From Purshia tridentata (Eukaryota; Streptophyta; Magnoliopsida; Rosales; Rosaceae): 64,000 nucleotides of DNA. This document shows, piece by piece, positions 1-11,351 of this stretch (position 1 is its first letter; each line of letters opens with the position of its first letter). The notes under the pieces were generated by a model. The model made no database searches, was not told the DNA's origin, and saw only the letters and a list, made by a program, of their open reading frames with translations. The position numbers and the translations under genes are program-made. The stretch is taken from contig QANT01008530.1 in assembly GCA_003254885.1 (NCBI GenBank), forward strand, positions 1 to 64,000, written 5' to 3'.

Positions 1-169
1 GGGGGGTTTAGGAGGAGGAGACTGGGAGTGGGGGAGGAGGCCGAGAGAGGAAGGAGGGAGGGGGAGGAAGGAGAGAGAAAGAGAAAGAGAGAAGAAATGG
101 AAAGAAGATGCAAAAATGAAAGGGTTGGGGGGTTAAAACACGATGGGTTTGGGCGACGAAGGTAGTTTC
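1..169. other. Purine-rich low-complexity DNA, then start of GGCGACGAA repeat block
   Basis: The first ~110 bases are a G/A-rich simple-sequence tract (GGAGG, GAGAGA and AAGAGA runs) with no usable reading frame. From about 126 the sequence changes and contains GGGCGACGAA, the motif that recurs after the copia element at 6,510-6,900 and again at 11,900-12,740. I read this as the left remnant of the older repeat into which the copia element inserted. The true left end of that repeat may lie outside the window. Confidence 0.5.
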
Positions 170-391
170 TATTAGATAACATATGATTCTAGAATAAATT
201 CAAATATGTTTGACTGGTTTGAATTCATTTGACTTGTGCTTTATATTTCATTTGGCTGTTACAATTGATCTACTTGGTAATAGGCTGACCAGGTCTTGCT
301 CCTCCTTTGTAGGTGTTAGTTGCTTTGGTTACTGTATTGTGTATATATGAATAAACAATAGAATCGTGTGCTTTATTATCACACCTTCTAT
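170..391 (+). repeat. Left LTR of the copia element
   Basis: Starts TATTAGATAACA and ends CACACCTTCTA. It matches 6,275-6,501 along its full length, with the right copy longer by a few bases near its TATATATG stretch. It has a TATATATGA promoter-like stretch about 40 bp before its end. Confidence 0.9.
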
Positions 392-3300
392 CTCGAGTCC
401 ATCATGAGCACCTCCAACACTATTTTGAATCCCACCATCGCAGCCAACACAAACACTATCCACACCATTGAACATCAACTTCTCACCATCAATACAGCTC
501 CACAAGCACCACTTAAACTTACCACTACCAACTATATCTCTTGGAAACTACAATTCTAAACACTCTTTATAGGGTCTGACCTCCAAGGCTATATTGATGG
601 CACCAATCCTTGTCCTCCCTCAATCTTGACCACCAACAATACCACTACTCCTAATCCTGCACATGCTTTCTAGACTCGACAAGACCAGCTACTTCTTAAC
701 GCCATTATAGCCTCCCTATCCCCCACTATTAGTCCCTTTATTGCTCAAGCTTCGACCTCCAGGGAAGCTTGAAACATACTTGCCAACACCTATAACAAGC
801 CATCCAAAGGACGACTCAAACAAGTGAAAGCCTCACTAAAAAATTTCACAAAAGGATCTCTTAGCATCACAGATTTCCTTCAATCTGTCAAAACTCGTGT
901 CAATGAACTTGGTCTTCTCAGTGCCCCAATGGACGAAGATGATCTCACTGAAAAAATATTGGATGAGCTTGGTGACGACTACAAAGAACTTGTACATTTT
1001 GTTCAAGCTCGGGATACTTCCATCTCGTTTGATGAGCTTCATGAGAAACTTCTTAGCTTTGAAGCAACTCTTCAAAATCCAACAAAGGCTAAGGTGCAAA
1101 TCACTCCAACTACATTTGCAACAAATGGAACTTCCAACAGCAACTAGCATCCACCTACCTCTAACAACAACTGGCGTCTTTTTCCTGGAAACAATGGCTG
1201 GCACTCCTCTCAGCCCAACAACAGCAGCCCCCCCCCCCCNCCCCCCCCCCGAAGACTAGCTTCTCCAACAATTCTCCTCGTGGCAATAGACAAACTCCTC
1301 GTCCATATTATGAGTTTTATCAAATTTGTGCCATTCAAGGACACACAGCCAAACGTTGTCCATTCTTTCAAATGGTTCCCATCCATGCCTCAAGTCAAGG
1401 ACCATCAAAATCACCTACCACGCCTTGGCAACCTCGGGGTCATATCACTGAAATTATGGCCTCAAGCACTCCGTCATGATTACTTGACAGTGGTGCCTCC
1501 CACCATGTCAACATAGATATGCAAAATCTCTCACTTCATGCTCTTTACATGGGATTCGACGATGTTATGATTGGTGATGACGCGGGTCTATCCATCGCTC
1601 ACACTAGTTCCACCTCTCTTCTTACTCCAACCAAAAATTTTACCTTGAAAAATGTTCTTTGTGTGCCTAATATGAAAGCTAATTTTATCTCTATATCTCA
1701 GTTTTGCACCACAAATAATGTGTTTGTTGAATTCTTACCCACTTCCTTTTTTGTGAAGGATCTTAGCAAGGGGGCAACTCTAGCAACAGGTCACACTAAA
1801 GATGGAGTATATGAATGGTCGGCCACCACATCCTCATCCTCTTCCATTCTTGCCTTATCCATTGTTAAAACCACCTCATCCTATTGGCATCATAGATTAG
1901 GTCATCCCTCTTTCCCTGTTTTAAAATTAATTATTTCCCATAATAATCTAGATTTATCTAGCCCTTTATCTAAGGATTTGTTATGCAATGCCTGTCAATG
2001 CAATAAAAGTCACAAATTACCTTTTTCTAATTCTTCTATTGCCTCTAATCATCCACTTGATATTATTTTTTCTGATGTGTAGACCTCACCAATTATTTCA
2101 CAAGATGGCTTTAAATACTATGTTATTTTTATAGATCATTTTAGCAAATATATTTGGTTTTATCCACTGAAACACAAATCTAATGTTAAAAATAATTTCA
2201 TTCATTTCAAATCAATTGTGGAAAACTATTTTAATGCTAAAATTCGTACACTTTACTCTGACAATGGTGCTGAGTACTTAGCACTTATAAAAATATCTTG
2301 TAACAAATGGCATTACTCACCTCACCACACCACCCCACACAGTTGAAAATAATGGTTTCTCTAAAAGACGTCATCGTCATATTGTAGAAACGGCACTGGC
2401 TTTACTCACTCATTCATCTCTACCTCTTATGTTCTGGCCTCATGCATTTGCAATAGCTATATATTTAATCAATAGAATGCCCACACACACACACTTCATC
2501 AAGCTTCTCCTTATGAATTAATATTTAATTCCACACCTAATTATTCCAAATTACATGTCTTTGGCTGCTTATGCTATCCATGGCTTAGACCATATGCTTC
2601 ACACAAACTTGCTCCTCGCTCTAAACCGTGCATCTTTTTAGGATATTCTTTAACTCAAAGTGCATATTTTTGTTTTGATTCATCAACTTCCAAAATTTTT
2701 GTCTCAAGACATGTTAATTTTATTGTGTCTCTTCAAGCTACTCTGTCCTGTCCAAGTCCCACTACTATAGACTTATGGATTCCCTCTGTACTAACTGTTT
2801 CTTTCCCTGCTCATCTAGTCTGCCAGTCATTACTCTATCTACAGCAAGCCTGGAAGAGTTGCCACCACCTGCTCACTCCTTTACTTCCAGCCCACCTGCA
2901 CCTGACCCATCAAAACCCCCACCCACTACCTAACCACCAGCATCCTCTACACCTAGCTCGTCACAACCTCCCCACACTAACCAATCCACCCCAATCGCCA
3001 CTTAATACCCAACCACCTGCCTCTTCATCAGCCCTTGGTGTCCAACAATCATCCTCCACCTCAAGTCAACATCAAATGACCACCAAATCAAAGAATAACA
3101 TCCACAAACCAATCAAGAAACTCAACCTTCACACTCATTTGAGCAAATCTCCTGATATTGAACCCACCACTGTGACCCAAGTCCTCAAAGATCATAAATG
3201 GTGTCGGGCCATGTATGAAGAGTATGATGCTCCTGTTCGAAATGGTACATGGAAGCTTGTCCCTCCCACTTCTGCTGCCAATGTAGTAGGCTGTATATGG

Positions 3301-3918
3301 ATTTTTCGAATTAAACGTAATTCTGATGGTTTTATTGGCAGGTTCAAAGCTCATCTTGTGGCTAAGGGGTTTCACCAACGCCCAAGTATTAACTATCATG
3401 AGACATTCAGTTTGGAAGTTAAACCCACAACTGTGAGGTTGGTCCTAAGTATTGTTGCGAGTAATGGATGGTCACTTCGACTATTGGATATAAATAATGC
3501 CTTTCTTCAAGGCTAGCTCTTAGAGGATGTCTATACTGCTCAGCCTCAGGGTTTTATTGACTCAGATAATCCTACTTATGTATGCAAACGCAGGAAGGCT
3601 ATCTATGGTCTCAAACAAGAACCATGTGCTTGGTACCATGAGCTGCACCAATTCCTCCTTCAATCAGGCTTTTGGAATTCTTTGGTTGACACCTCACTAT
3701 TTGTATTTAAGAATAAATCACATATTCTGTATCTATTAGTCTACGTTGATGATATTCTTACAGGAAATAGTGATGTTGTAGTCAACCAATTTGTTACTTG
3801 TCTTGCTAATTGGTTTTCATTGAAGGATCTAGGACCACTCTCATATTTTCTTGGGTTTGAAGTTGTTCCCCATCAACATGGCATTAAATCTCAAAGGCAC
3901 TATGTTAGGTTCAATATT

Positions 3919-5535
3919 TGTATTGGCAATTTCCTTGACAAAACAGGTTGTAATCAATTTATATTTGAATCTCACACAAGCTCTAGATTAAGTTAGGACC
4001 ATTTGAGTGTGCAATGAAGACTACACAACTGGTTTTACATCTCACATGCCTAAGGTAATACCCATGTTATGCATTTCACGTAACATCACTTTTTTACAGA
4101 ATAGTGCATGTTTTGACTAGTTTATGACATATCATACACTGCATTTTTCTGGCACGGGAACTGCACATACTATCTTGTGAATTTAAGTGAACGTGAGAGT
4201 CTTTTATGTGGGTCACTCTCCTAAATGGGTATTTGCACATGTTTGATTTTCTGACTCCTTATAATTGGGCCTTTACTCTCCTCATTTATTCTCCAACCCA
4301 CATCATCTTTAATGGGTTTTCATTTTGCACTATTCATCATCTTCCCCAAATCTTTTTCTGAAAAATGGAAACTTTTTCAAAATATCTCAGCCCCTCTCAC
4401 ACATGAATCTTTGGATACCCTTTTAGCATATTCGGTTGTGTGCTGTCCTTAAAGTTTGTTAGGACTTGCACCTATGATTTGCTGCCATGTGGAATGGTGT
4501 GGGTGTGCCTGTGTGGCTATTGCTATAGGGTACGGCAGCCTTTCATTCTCTTTGTCTCTCTTATTTTTGGAAGTTTTTTGGGCAGCTTTTGAGCTGAGTG
4601 TTTAGAGAGATCAAATAGGTATTTTATTTTTCAAGAGTTGAAAGTTTTTCTTTGAAAATTTTCTTGTGTTCATCTCTTGATTTGTTTTATCTAAAAACTA
4701 AATGGGTTTTGTGTATGGGTTTCAGATTACTTTAAATGCATAAACACATCACTCTAGTTTTTAGATTTGGGTTTGTATTGACTTCTTCAAATCTTGTTTG
4801 TTTGAAGGAGTTGATCTTGTTAACCCAAAAATTTCATATCACTTTCATATCAAGAATCCTCATGCAAGCTGCAAATGGGTGCTGCGAGTTGATGAGCTAA
4901 AGAATGAGCTACCAACGACGCAATTGACTCTGAACTTGTTGGTTGATGGTTGCACAAAGTGGGTATGTAAACTGCTACTTAGCTTTAGAGTAGGTAAATG
5001 AGCTTGTGTGCTGATATAGACTTTGTATTGAACCTCAACATATTGGATTGCCCAGTTAGCGAATAAGAGCCCTAGTTTTTTTTAACCCTTTGAGGTTTTT
5101 CTGGGTGAACAACTTGTGTGTTTGCTCCTTGTGATTGTTGGGTTTATTTGGCTTTTATATAACTTGTGTTTATTTCCTTGGTATATGGTAGCACACCTTG
5201 GCTTATGGTTTATAATATTGCAACTGATGTACTGAATCTAATCTAGCATCACACATCTCATTTTAGTTGTGGCTAGCACTGGGATGCCTACTTTGACGGA
5301 TCCTTGAGTGCCTAGGTTGTCACTCCTCACATGAATATTTGAAATGCTTGTTAGTTGTGTTTCTTGAGTTGTGCATCTGTCGTGCAGACTTAAGTGTGTT
5401 TGATTAGTTCAATCTTGTCAAATGGTTTTGAAATTGGGTCCAATCAGTGATCGTTGTTTTACTAAGGTGATTTAGGGTGTTAAAGCACTTTATACCAAAC
5501 TTCACGCTATATTTTGGACCTTCTTAATTGAACCA
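3919..5535. repeat. Solo-LTR-like insertion inside the copia pol region
   Basis: The copia reverse transcriptase similarity stops near 3,910 and the RNase H side resumes near 5,535, so about 1.6 kb here is foreign. Several blocks match the segment at 44,135-45,310 in the same order: TTCCTTGACAAAAC, CACACAAGCTCTAGATTA, GCTGCAAATGGGTG, GAGCTTGTGTGCTG and GGTGAACAACTTGT. It begins near a TG and has no coding potential. A solo LTR of an unidentified family is the simplest reading. The exact ends and target duplication are not resolved. Confidence 0.6.
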
Positions 5536-6274
5536 ACGTGGTAGAAGCAAAGTCCACACTCACACCCCTTGCCAACTAATGCAGCTCTTGTGTTACGTTC
5601 GGGCTCCCCACTTCCTGATCCTACAGAGTACCATGCAACCATTGGTAGTCTTCAGTACTTATCCCTAACACGGCCTGATATTTCCTTTGTAGTCAACAAG
5701 TTATCTCAATATATGCATCAACTTATAGATGATCATTGGGCTCTTGTTAAAAGGATTTTAAGATATTTATGTGGTACTGAGGGTCTTCTGCTTTATCGTG
5801 ATTCACCACTCTCTTTACGTGCCTTTTTTGATGCAGATTGGGCAGGGAACAAAGATGATTTCTCGTCCACAAGTGCCTACATTGTCTATCTTGGTTGAAA
5901 TCCAATTTCTTGGAGTTCCGAGAAGCACCATTGCTCGAAGTTCCACAGAGGCTGAGTATGGTCTATTGCTGACACTGTTGCCGAACTCACTTGGGTGTGT
6001 TCACTTCTTTATGATCTAGGTATAACCATCCCTGCTGCCCCAGTAATTTACTGTGAAAATGTTGGTGCTACTCAGTTGTGCTCCAATCCCATCTTTCACT
6101 CTCAAATGAAGCATGTTGCTCTCGACTTTCACTTCATTCGTGAACAGGTTTAATCTGGGGTGCTCCACGTATCGCTGATCAACTTGCTAATGCTCTCACC
6201 AAACCATTGCCTGCACCCACATTTCAGGTAACTCAAGATTGACCTCTCCTCCCATGGCCTATCTTGAGGGGGCA

Positions 6275-6501
6275 TATTATATGACATCTGATTCTAGAAT
6301 AAATTTAAATATGTTTGACTAGTTTGAATTCATTTGAATTGTACTTTAGATTTCGTTTGGCTGTTACAATTGATCTACTTGGTCATAGGCTGACCAAGTC
6401 TTGCTCCTCCTTTGTAGCTGTTAGTTGCTTTGGCTACTGTATTGTGTATATATGTTTTAATTAAACATTAGAATCGTGTGCTTCATTATCACACCTTCTA
6501 T
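6275..6501 (+). repeat. Right LTR of the copia element
   Basis: Matches 170-391 and is preceded by the polypurine tract CTTGAGGGGG at about 6,263-6,272. Immediately to its right the GGCGACGAA / TTCGTCGCC repeat resumes, showing that the copia element landed inside that repeat. Confidence 0.9.
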
Positions 6502-6968
6502 ACCACTTCAACAGTTTCGTCGCCCATATGGTTTTGGGCGAGGAACATAATAATATGCCATCCAAACCCTATTTAGAGCGACGAAATGTATGGCCGTCGC
6601 CCAAAGTTCAAATTTTTAGCGGAATTTTACCCGCCCAGAATTTTTTTATTTTTTGCAAAAAGTTTGTAGCCCAAGGATGATAAGAGCGATGAAACTTTTC
6701 ATTTCGTCGCCCTAGGTAACTTAAGGCGACGAACGAAAGTGCTTCGTCGCCCAAATTATGAAATATCCAAATTTTCAGCGGGATTTTATCTGCCCAAAAT
6801 TTTTATTTTTTGCGAAAAGTTTGGGTGACGAAGAACTTTCATTTCATCCCTTTAAGTTACTTAAGGCGACAAACTAGCTAGTTCATCGCCCAATCTTTGA
6901 AATATAGCGCGGCATATTTCCCACGAAATATTTTTCATTTTTCTAAAACTTTTGGGTGAAGAAAGTAA
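6502..6968. repeat. GGCGACGAA / TTCGTCGCC motif block, left segment
   Basis: This stretch holds a series of direct and inverted copies of GCGACGAA (for example near 6,512, 6,570, 6,705, 6,725, 6,745 and 6,870) in both orientations. They are separated by short repeated phrases such as TTTTCAGCGGGATTTTA and TTTATTTTTTGC. There is no reading frame. Dense short motifs in both orientations resemble subterminal regions of CACTA-type transposons, but no CACTA terminus is visible, so the family is open. Its continuation is displaced to 11,352 by the Harbinger insertion. Confidence 0.65.
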
Positions 6969-6992
6969 GGGTGCGTTTGGTAATGTTTTACA
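6969..6992 (+). repeat. Left terminal inverted repeat of the Harbinger element
   Basis: 24 bases starting GGGTGCGTTTGG, preceded by TAA. They pair with 11,325-11,348 with 3 mismatches. The similarity continues more weakly inward (TTTTACA then AT-rich). Confidence 0.93.
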
Positions 6993-7967
6993 AAACTGTT
7001 TTTCATTTTACACGTTTTAAAAAACACAAAAACACTGTTTGATAGCACGTTTTGGCCTTTTTTATCAAACTGAATTTAAAAAACAGATTCACTATTTAGC
7101 CCAAATTCTAAAAACAAGCTAATGACGTTTCACGTGTTTTGTAAAAACACAATCCAAAAAAAAGTGAAAATATGGGAAAAAAGTTTCACGCCTCTCTTCA
7201 ATCACATACTCTCTCCTTGACTACGAGTGTCTCACATCTTCATTCTCACGCTTTCTTCTTCATCAAACCAGGTATTACAAAAACCTTCTATTAATTCTAG
7301 ATTCGTTTTTGTTTCTATAAATCTCACTTGATGTACGTGGTAGATTTCATAGATCTTTAATTAGTGTTGAATCTTTTTGTTTGTCTCAATTAGTTTGTAA
7401 AAATTAAAACCTAATTTAAGAACATAGGATTCATCAATTATATGTATGTGTTTTTCTCTAGGTTTAGTTTTCAATTTTTTCTTTTGGTGGTAATCTTTGT
7501 TCGTCTTTGTTATTGGATGCGCACACCAGCTATTCCATCTCTTTCGCTAAAGACCATATAGCTTCATGGGATGAGCACTGGCTCTTGATAGCCCACGCTC
7601 TTTTTAGTCTTGAAAACTAGACACTTATATTGAAAAAATCATGAAATTGCAGTCGCAAGCCCATGTTGTCCCTTATTATTAATATAGTTCTTATACATGT
7701 TAGCACTGCTTTTCACTCCATGTCATCATGCATTGCTTAAGTCAATTAGGAGAGTTGGAAATATTTCATCGACTTTTACTTTAGCAATTTACTGAATTCT
7801 TTGCATAAAGGAATAAAAACAAGCAGATTTTTTCCCTGCTCTAAGATTAAGTCAAGAAATCTACTATATTCCATGGTTCCAACTATTCAATGTCTTGAGA
7901 TGCCTCTTAAATTGTCCTTATTTATTTAAGATAGTTCACCAAAGAAAATTAGAACAGCTATACCAGC

Positions 7968-8095
7968 TGTTAGTATTTTGTTAGAGAGAGTCGGTGTACT
8001 TAGGTAGCTATATAAGCTAGCCTTCAATACTCTATCTTGTTATAAACATTTCTCAGAGTTTTTCTTGCTATTCAATCATGGTATCAGAGTGCAAA
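7968..8095 (+). repeat. Short LTR-like piece followed by a primer-binding-site-like motif
   Basis: About 107 bp starting TGTTAG and ending ATTCA, with a CTATATAAG promoter-like stretch. Four bases later comes TGGTATCAGAGTGC, which resembles the initiator-Met tRNA primer site common in plant copia and TRIM elements. No second copy or coding part follows, so it is a fragment or a truncated TRIM-like fossil. It lies in the 5' non-coding part of the Harbinger element and is therefore younger than it, if real. Confidence 0.5.
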
Positions 8096-8237
8096 ATAAT
8101 TGCATTGCATAATTTGTTTCCCATTTTAGTCAAATATATAACCACATTATGCATGTATATGTGACGTCCAATTGGATTTTATTTAATTTGTAAGTTTAAT
8201 GGATCATGTTTGATATATTTTTATTGTCTCTAAAAGG

Positions 8238-9195
8238 AGACGGCCTCCAATGATGTTGATTTTGATGATAAAGCTAATTAGTCTGTAAAATCTGAGGGAA
8301 TATTTATTCGAATATTGCATGAACATGTGAAGAAGGGAGATATGCAGACTTCAACTTTTAAAAAGAAAAAATGGCTAGCTATAAGTGAAGAGTTGTTTGC
8401 AGAAAATGGCAAAAGATACAATATGGCACAACTTAAATCTAAATTTAATAGATTGCGTAAAAAGCATCGTGAGTTTTCAAATCTCATCGAGCATACAGGA
8501 TTTGGGTGGGATCCTATTGCAAACACTGTGACTGCTTTGGAGGAGGTTTGGGCTTCTTACATCAAGGTACTATTTTTACATTCACATATTAAATTTTTAT
8601 TTTTTTAATAATTCACAGTTGTGTTCATGTCATTGATGAATATAAATTTTTTCATTGTTTACAGAAAGTGCCAGCAGTGAAGTCATATCGGAAAAAAGGC
8701 TTAGAGCACTATTCACTTTTAGGAAAGATTTTCAACACCACTACTGCAACAGGTCAGATGCATTATTCTTCTAGCCAACTACCTCCTATCTTAGATGATG
8801 AGCATGAATTAGAAGAGAACTTCTTTAATACTGGTATTCATATAAATGTTGATGAAGATGTCGATCCCAGTAATAGTGATAAAGGAAAAAGAAAAAGTGT
8901 TTCTGTTCCATCATCTAACCTGTCCCCAAAAATAAAGGACAAAATAGAAAGTTACTTGGAGGTTTGCAATGAGGTCATGAACCAAAAATTGCAGCGTAAC
9001 AAGGAGAAAAGTGTAGAGGAGACTAGTAAGGAGATGTATACAATTGAACAGTGCATTCAAATAGTGGAGGCAATGGGAGACATTGAAAACAATCAGTTTA
9101 TCAAGATGATGGATAAGATTGTGAAGCTAGAATGGAGGAGACTCTTCCTAACCATGACTGAAGAAAGAAGGAGAGCTTGGTTGGCTAGTCTCTAG
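8238..9195 (+). pseudogene. Harbinger ORF1: Myb/SANT-like DNA-binding protein
   Basis: Two exons are visible: about 8,238-8,566 (donor GTACTA) and 8,665-9,195 (acceptor TTTACAG). The first carries a Myb/SANT-like (trihelix-type) domain with KKKKWLAISEELF, YNMAQLKSKFNRLRKKHREF and TGFGWDP. The second is acidic then coiled, ending in WRRLFLTMTEERRRAWLASL before the stop. In known PIF/Harbinger systems this protein binds the ends and helps import the transposase. An in-frame TAG at 8,279-8,281, upstream of the domain, and the absence of a clear start codon show that it is broken. Confidence 0.85.
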
Positions 9196-9490
9196 GATTA
9201 CAATCTAGATGGATGTGTCTTTTCTGTTTCTTTTTTATGTGTGACTTGCATTTTTCATGTGTTTGGCTATTTGGTACTGATGTTTATTATGCTTTTGGCT
9301 ATTCAATACTTATATTTTTTTATATCTCTAGAGATTCGGTACTTATGTTTGTTATGTCTTTGGATATTTGGTGCTTGTGTTGGAATTTGATGGATATTTG
9401 TGGGTTATGGAATTTATTTTGGCTTTGTTTAATTTGTAAGGTACTAGAATAGTTACTGACAATGAGGATAGTGATTCGAATCTTAAAGAA
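9196..9490. other. Spacer between the two Harbinger genes
   Basis: AT-rich spacer of about 300 bp within the transposon. I see no domain-bearing frame; open stretches here are short and low-complexity. It probably holds the 3' end of ORF1 and the 5' leader of the transposase gene. Confidence 0.6.
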
Positions 9491-10759
9491 ATGGCACAAC
9501 ATATGATAATTTGCATGCATATTTATGAATATTGGCAATCATATGTAGATCGAACTCCATGTAATACATCTGCATTATCAAGACTTGAATATGTGCAAGA
9601 GTTGTTGAATGGACATCCTAAGAGAATGTATAATTCATTTAGGATGGAGAAACATGTGTTTCTAAGGTTGTGTCAAATTCTTGAGAGCTTAAATTTGTTG
9701 CACAATGATAGACATGTGGGTATTCACGAGGCTGTGGCAATTTTTTTATTTATAGTGTAGCATAGTGTGGGTATGCGAGTTGTTGCTGAACGTTTTCAAA
9801 GATCTAAAGAAACTATTCACAAGCAGTTTAAGCGTGTATTAACAGCTTTATGTGCATTATCGCCGCGCATTATACGCCCACATACTTGAGGAACAACTCC
9901 TCCAGAAATTTTGAATAATCCTAAATACTATCCGTATTTTGAGGTAATGAGAAGTTATGTTTGTTTATAGAAATTTCCTAGAATATTGTATATATCATTA
10001 AGTCTAACTTTTTATTTTTATTTTATAGAGGTGTATTGGTGCAATTGATGGGACACATGTTGCTGCATGGGAAGCTGCACAAAAACAAACATCATATCGT
10101 GGTAGGAAGGTTCTTGTCTCTCAGAATGTTATGTGCGCATGTTTGTTTGATATGATGTTCACATTTGTTTACACGGGATCGAAAGGAGTGCAAATGATTC
10201 TATGGTGTTCATAGATGCAGTGACAAGGCCGAAGAATGAGTTTCCTTTTCCAAAGGAAGGTATAAATAAGCATGTTATTTTTAAATTTAAAATTTAAAAT
10301 ATTACATATATTATTGTGACATTCAATTAATAAAAAAATTTTCAGGATATTACTATGTTTTCGATGCTGGGTACACAAACATGCCAGGATTCTTGTCACC
10401 CTATCGAGGTGAACGATATCATTTGCGTGATTATAGGGGACCTCGTCAAGCAACCAAGAGGTCCTACGGAGTTGTTCAATTATAGGCATTCTTCATTATG
10501 CAATGTAATTGAAAGGTGTTTTGGTGTGCTAAAAGCACGTTTTCCTATTCTGAAATTGATGCCTAATTACCCTCCACGTAGGCAACGATGGATCCCTATT
10601 GTATTTTGTGTGTTACATAATTTTATTCGGAGAGAAGCTCGTCGAGACATAATATTTGAAGAATTTCAAGTAGAAGACATGGTATTTGATGAAGGAGATG
10701 TGACAATGCAAAACATAGATATGTCTCCGGGAAACCTTGCACAAATGACCACTTTATGA
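9491..10759 (+). pseudogene. Harbinger transposase (DDE_Tnp_4 type), decayed
   Basis: Three exons: 9,491-9,943, 10,029-10,259 and 10,346-10,759. The PIF/Harbinger DDE residues are visible: D in GAIDGTHVAAW (about 10,038), D in YVFDAGYTNMPGFLSPYRGE (about 10,360) and E in CNVIERCFGVLKARFP (about 10,500). Further matches are LFNYRHSSL and VLHNFIRRE. Decay: in-frame stops at 9,758-9,760 (TAG) and 9,887-9,889 (TGA), a frame change near 10,190 between the GSKGV and DSMVFIDAVTRP stretches, and another near 10,460 where the RGPRQATKR frame gives way to the LFNYRH frame. The catalytic triad residues themselves look preserved. Confidence 0.92.
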
Positions 10760-11324
10760 AATAAGATTGTATCATACTTATGGCATGATTGTGGTCCAAC
10801 TTCATGATAAGTGTTGTCATACATCCAGATAAACTATTTTGTCATAGTAGGTTCATGACTATGAACTATTTTGTTCAAACATTTATGAGATGATGGTACT
10901 TTATTTAATCTATGGTATTTGTGGTTATGAACTATTTTTTTAGAACATATATGGGATGATGGCACTCTATTTAATCTAAGGTATTTTTGAGTTTTTTTTT
11001 TTTTTTACAAGTAGTTTGTGCGTGTGTGTATATATTGACTTAACTTATTTATTTTACAAAAGGCAAAGTAATAGTAATAAAAAATATATTGTCATTTTTT
11101 TTATTTAAAAAAAAACTTAAAAAACATATGACAAAAATATTTTTAGCAAAAGCATAACTACAGTTTTTACTATTTTCTATTCACTGTATCAAACACGTTT
11201 TCACTGTTTTTGTTCTCATAAAATAGTTCTCGGGTTAAGCTACCAGATGCATTCTACAATCTTGAAAATACATAATTCAATTTCTCGTTTTTGTTTTTAT
11301 AAAACCATTTTTTGAAAATCGTTC

Positions 11325-11348
11325 TGTAAAACGTTACCAGACGCACGC
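11325..11348 (-). repeat. Right terminal inverted repeat of the Harbinger element
   Basis: Reads GCGTGCGTCTGGTAACG on the minus strand, pairing with the left end at 6,969-6,992. It is followed by TAA (11,349-11,351), identical to the three bases before the left end. Confidence 0.93.
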
Positions 11349-11351
11349 TAA

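Larger units (their letters stand above)
170..6501 (+). mobile_element. Ty1/copia LTR retrotransposon fossil
   Basis: Two direct repeats of about 222 and 227 bp (170-391 and 6,275-6,501), roughly 92% alike by eye, flank a copia-type internal region. Parts are in the copia order: gag-like (about 400-1,150), GAG-pre-integrase with a W-H-H-R-L-G-H motif (about 1,880-2,080), integrase-like (about 2,085-2,700), reverse transcriptase including the Y-V-D-D box (about 3,160-3,910) and RNase H (about 5,560-6,200). A purine-rich tract CTTGAGGGGG lies directly before the right LTR. The element is clearly decayed, with several breaks, and carries a ~1.6 kb insertion (3,919-5,535). No clean target duplication is visible. 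LTR divergence suggests an insertion of several million years, which is inference. Confidence 0.93.
6969..11348 (+). mobile_element. PIF/Harbinger DNA transposon, two-ORF type, decayed
   Basis: A 4,380-bp element bounded by terminal inverted repeats (GGGTGCGTTTGGTAA at the left; the right end reads GCGTGCGTCTGGTAA on the minus strand; 3 mismatches in the first 24 bases) and flanked by the 3-bp target duplication TAA at 6,966-6,968 and 11,349-11,351. It holds the two genes typical of the superfamily: a Myb/SANT-like protein and a DDE transposase, both on the plus strand. Both genes carry inactivating changes, so the copy should not be autonomous now. It lies inside the GGCGACGAA repeat block. 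Confidence 0.95.

Noticed and set aside
165-6506. TTCTA as a target duplication of the copia element
   Set aside because: TTCTA also belongs to the end of the LTR itself, so its presence on both sides is not evidence of a target duplication.
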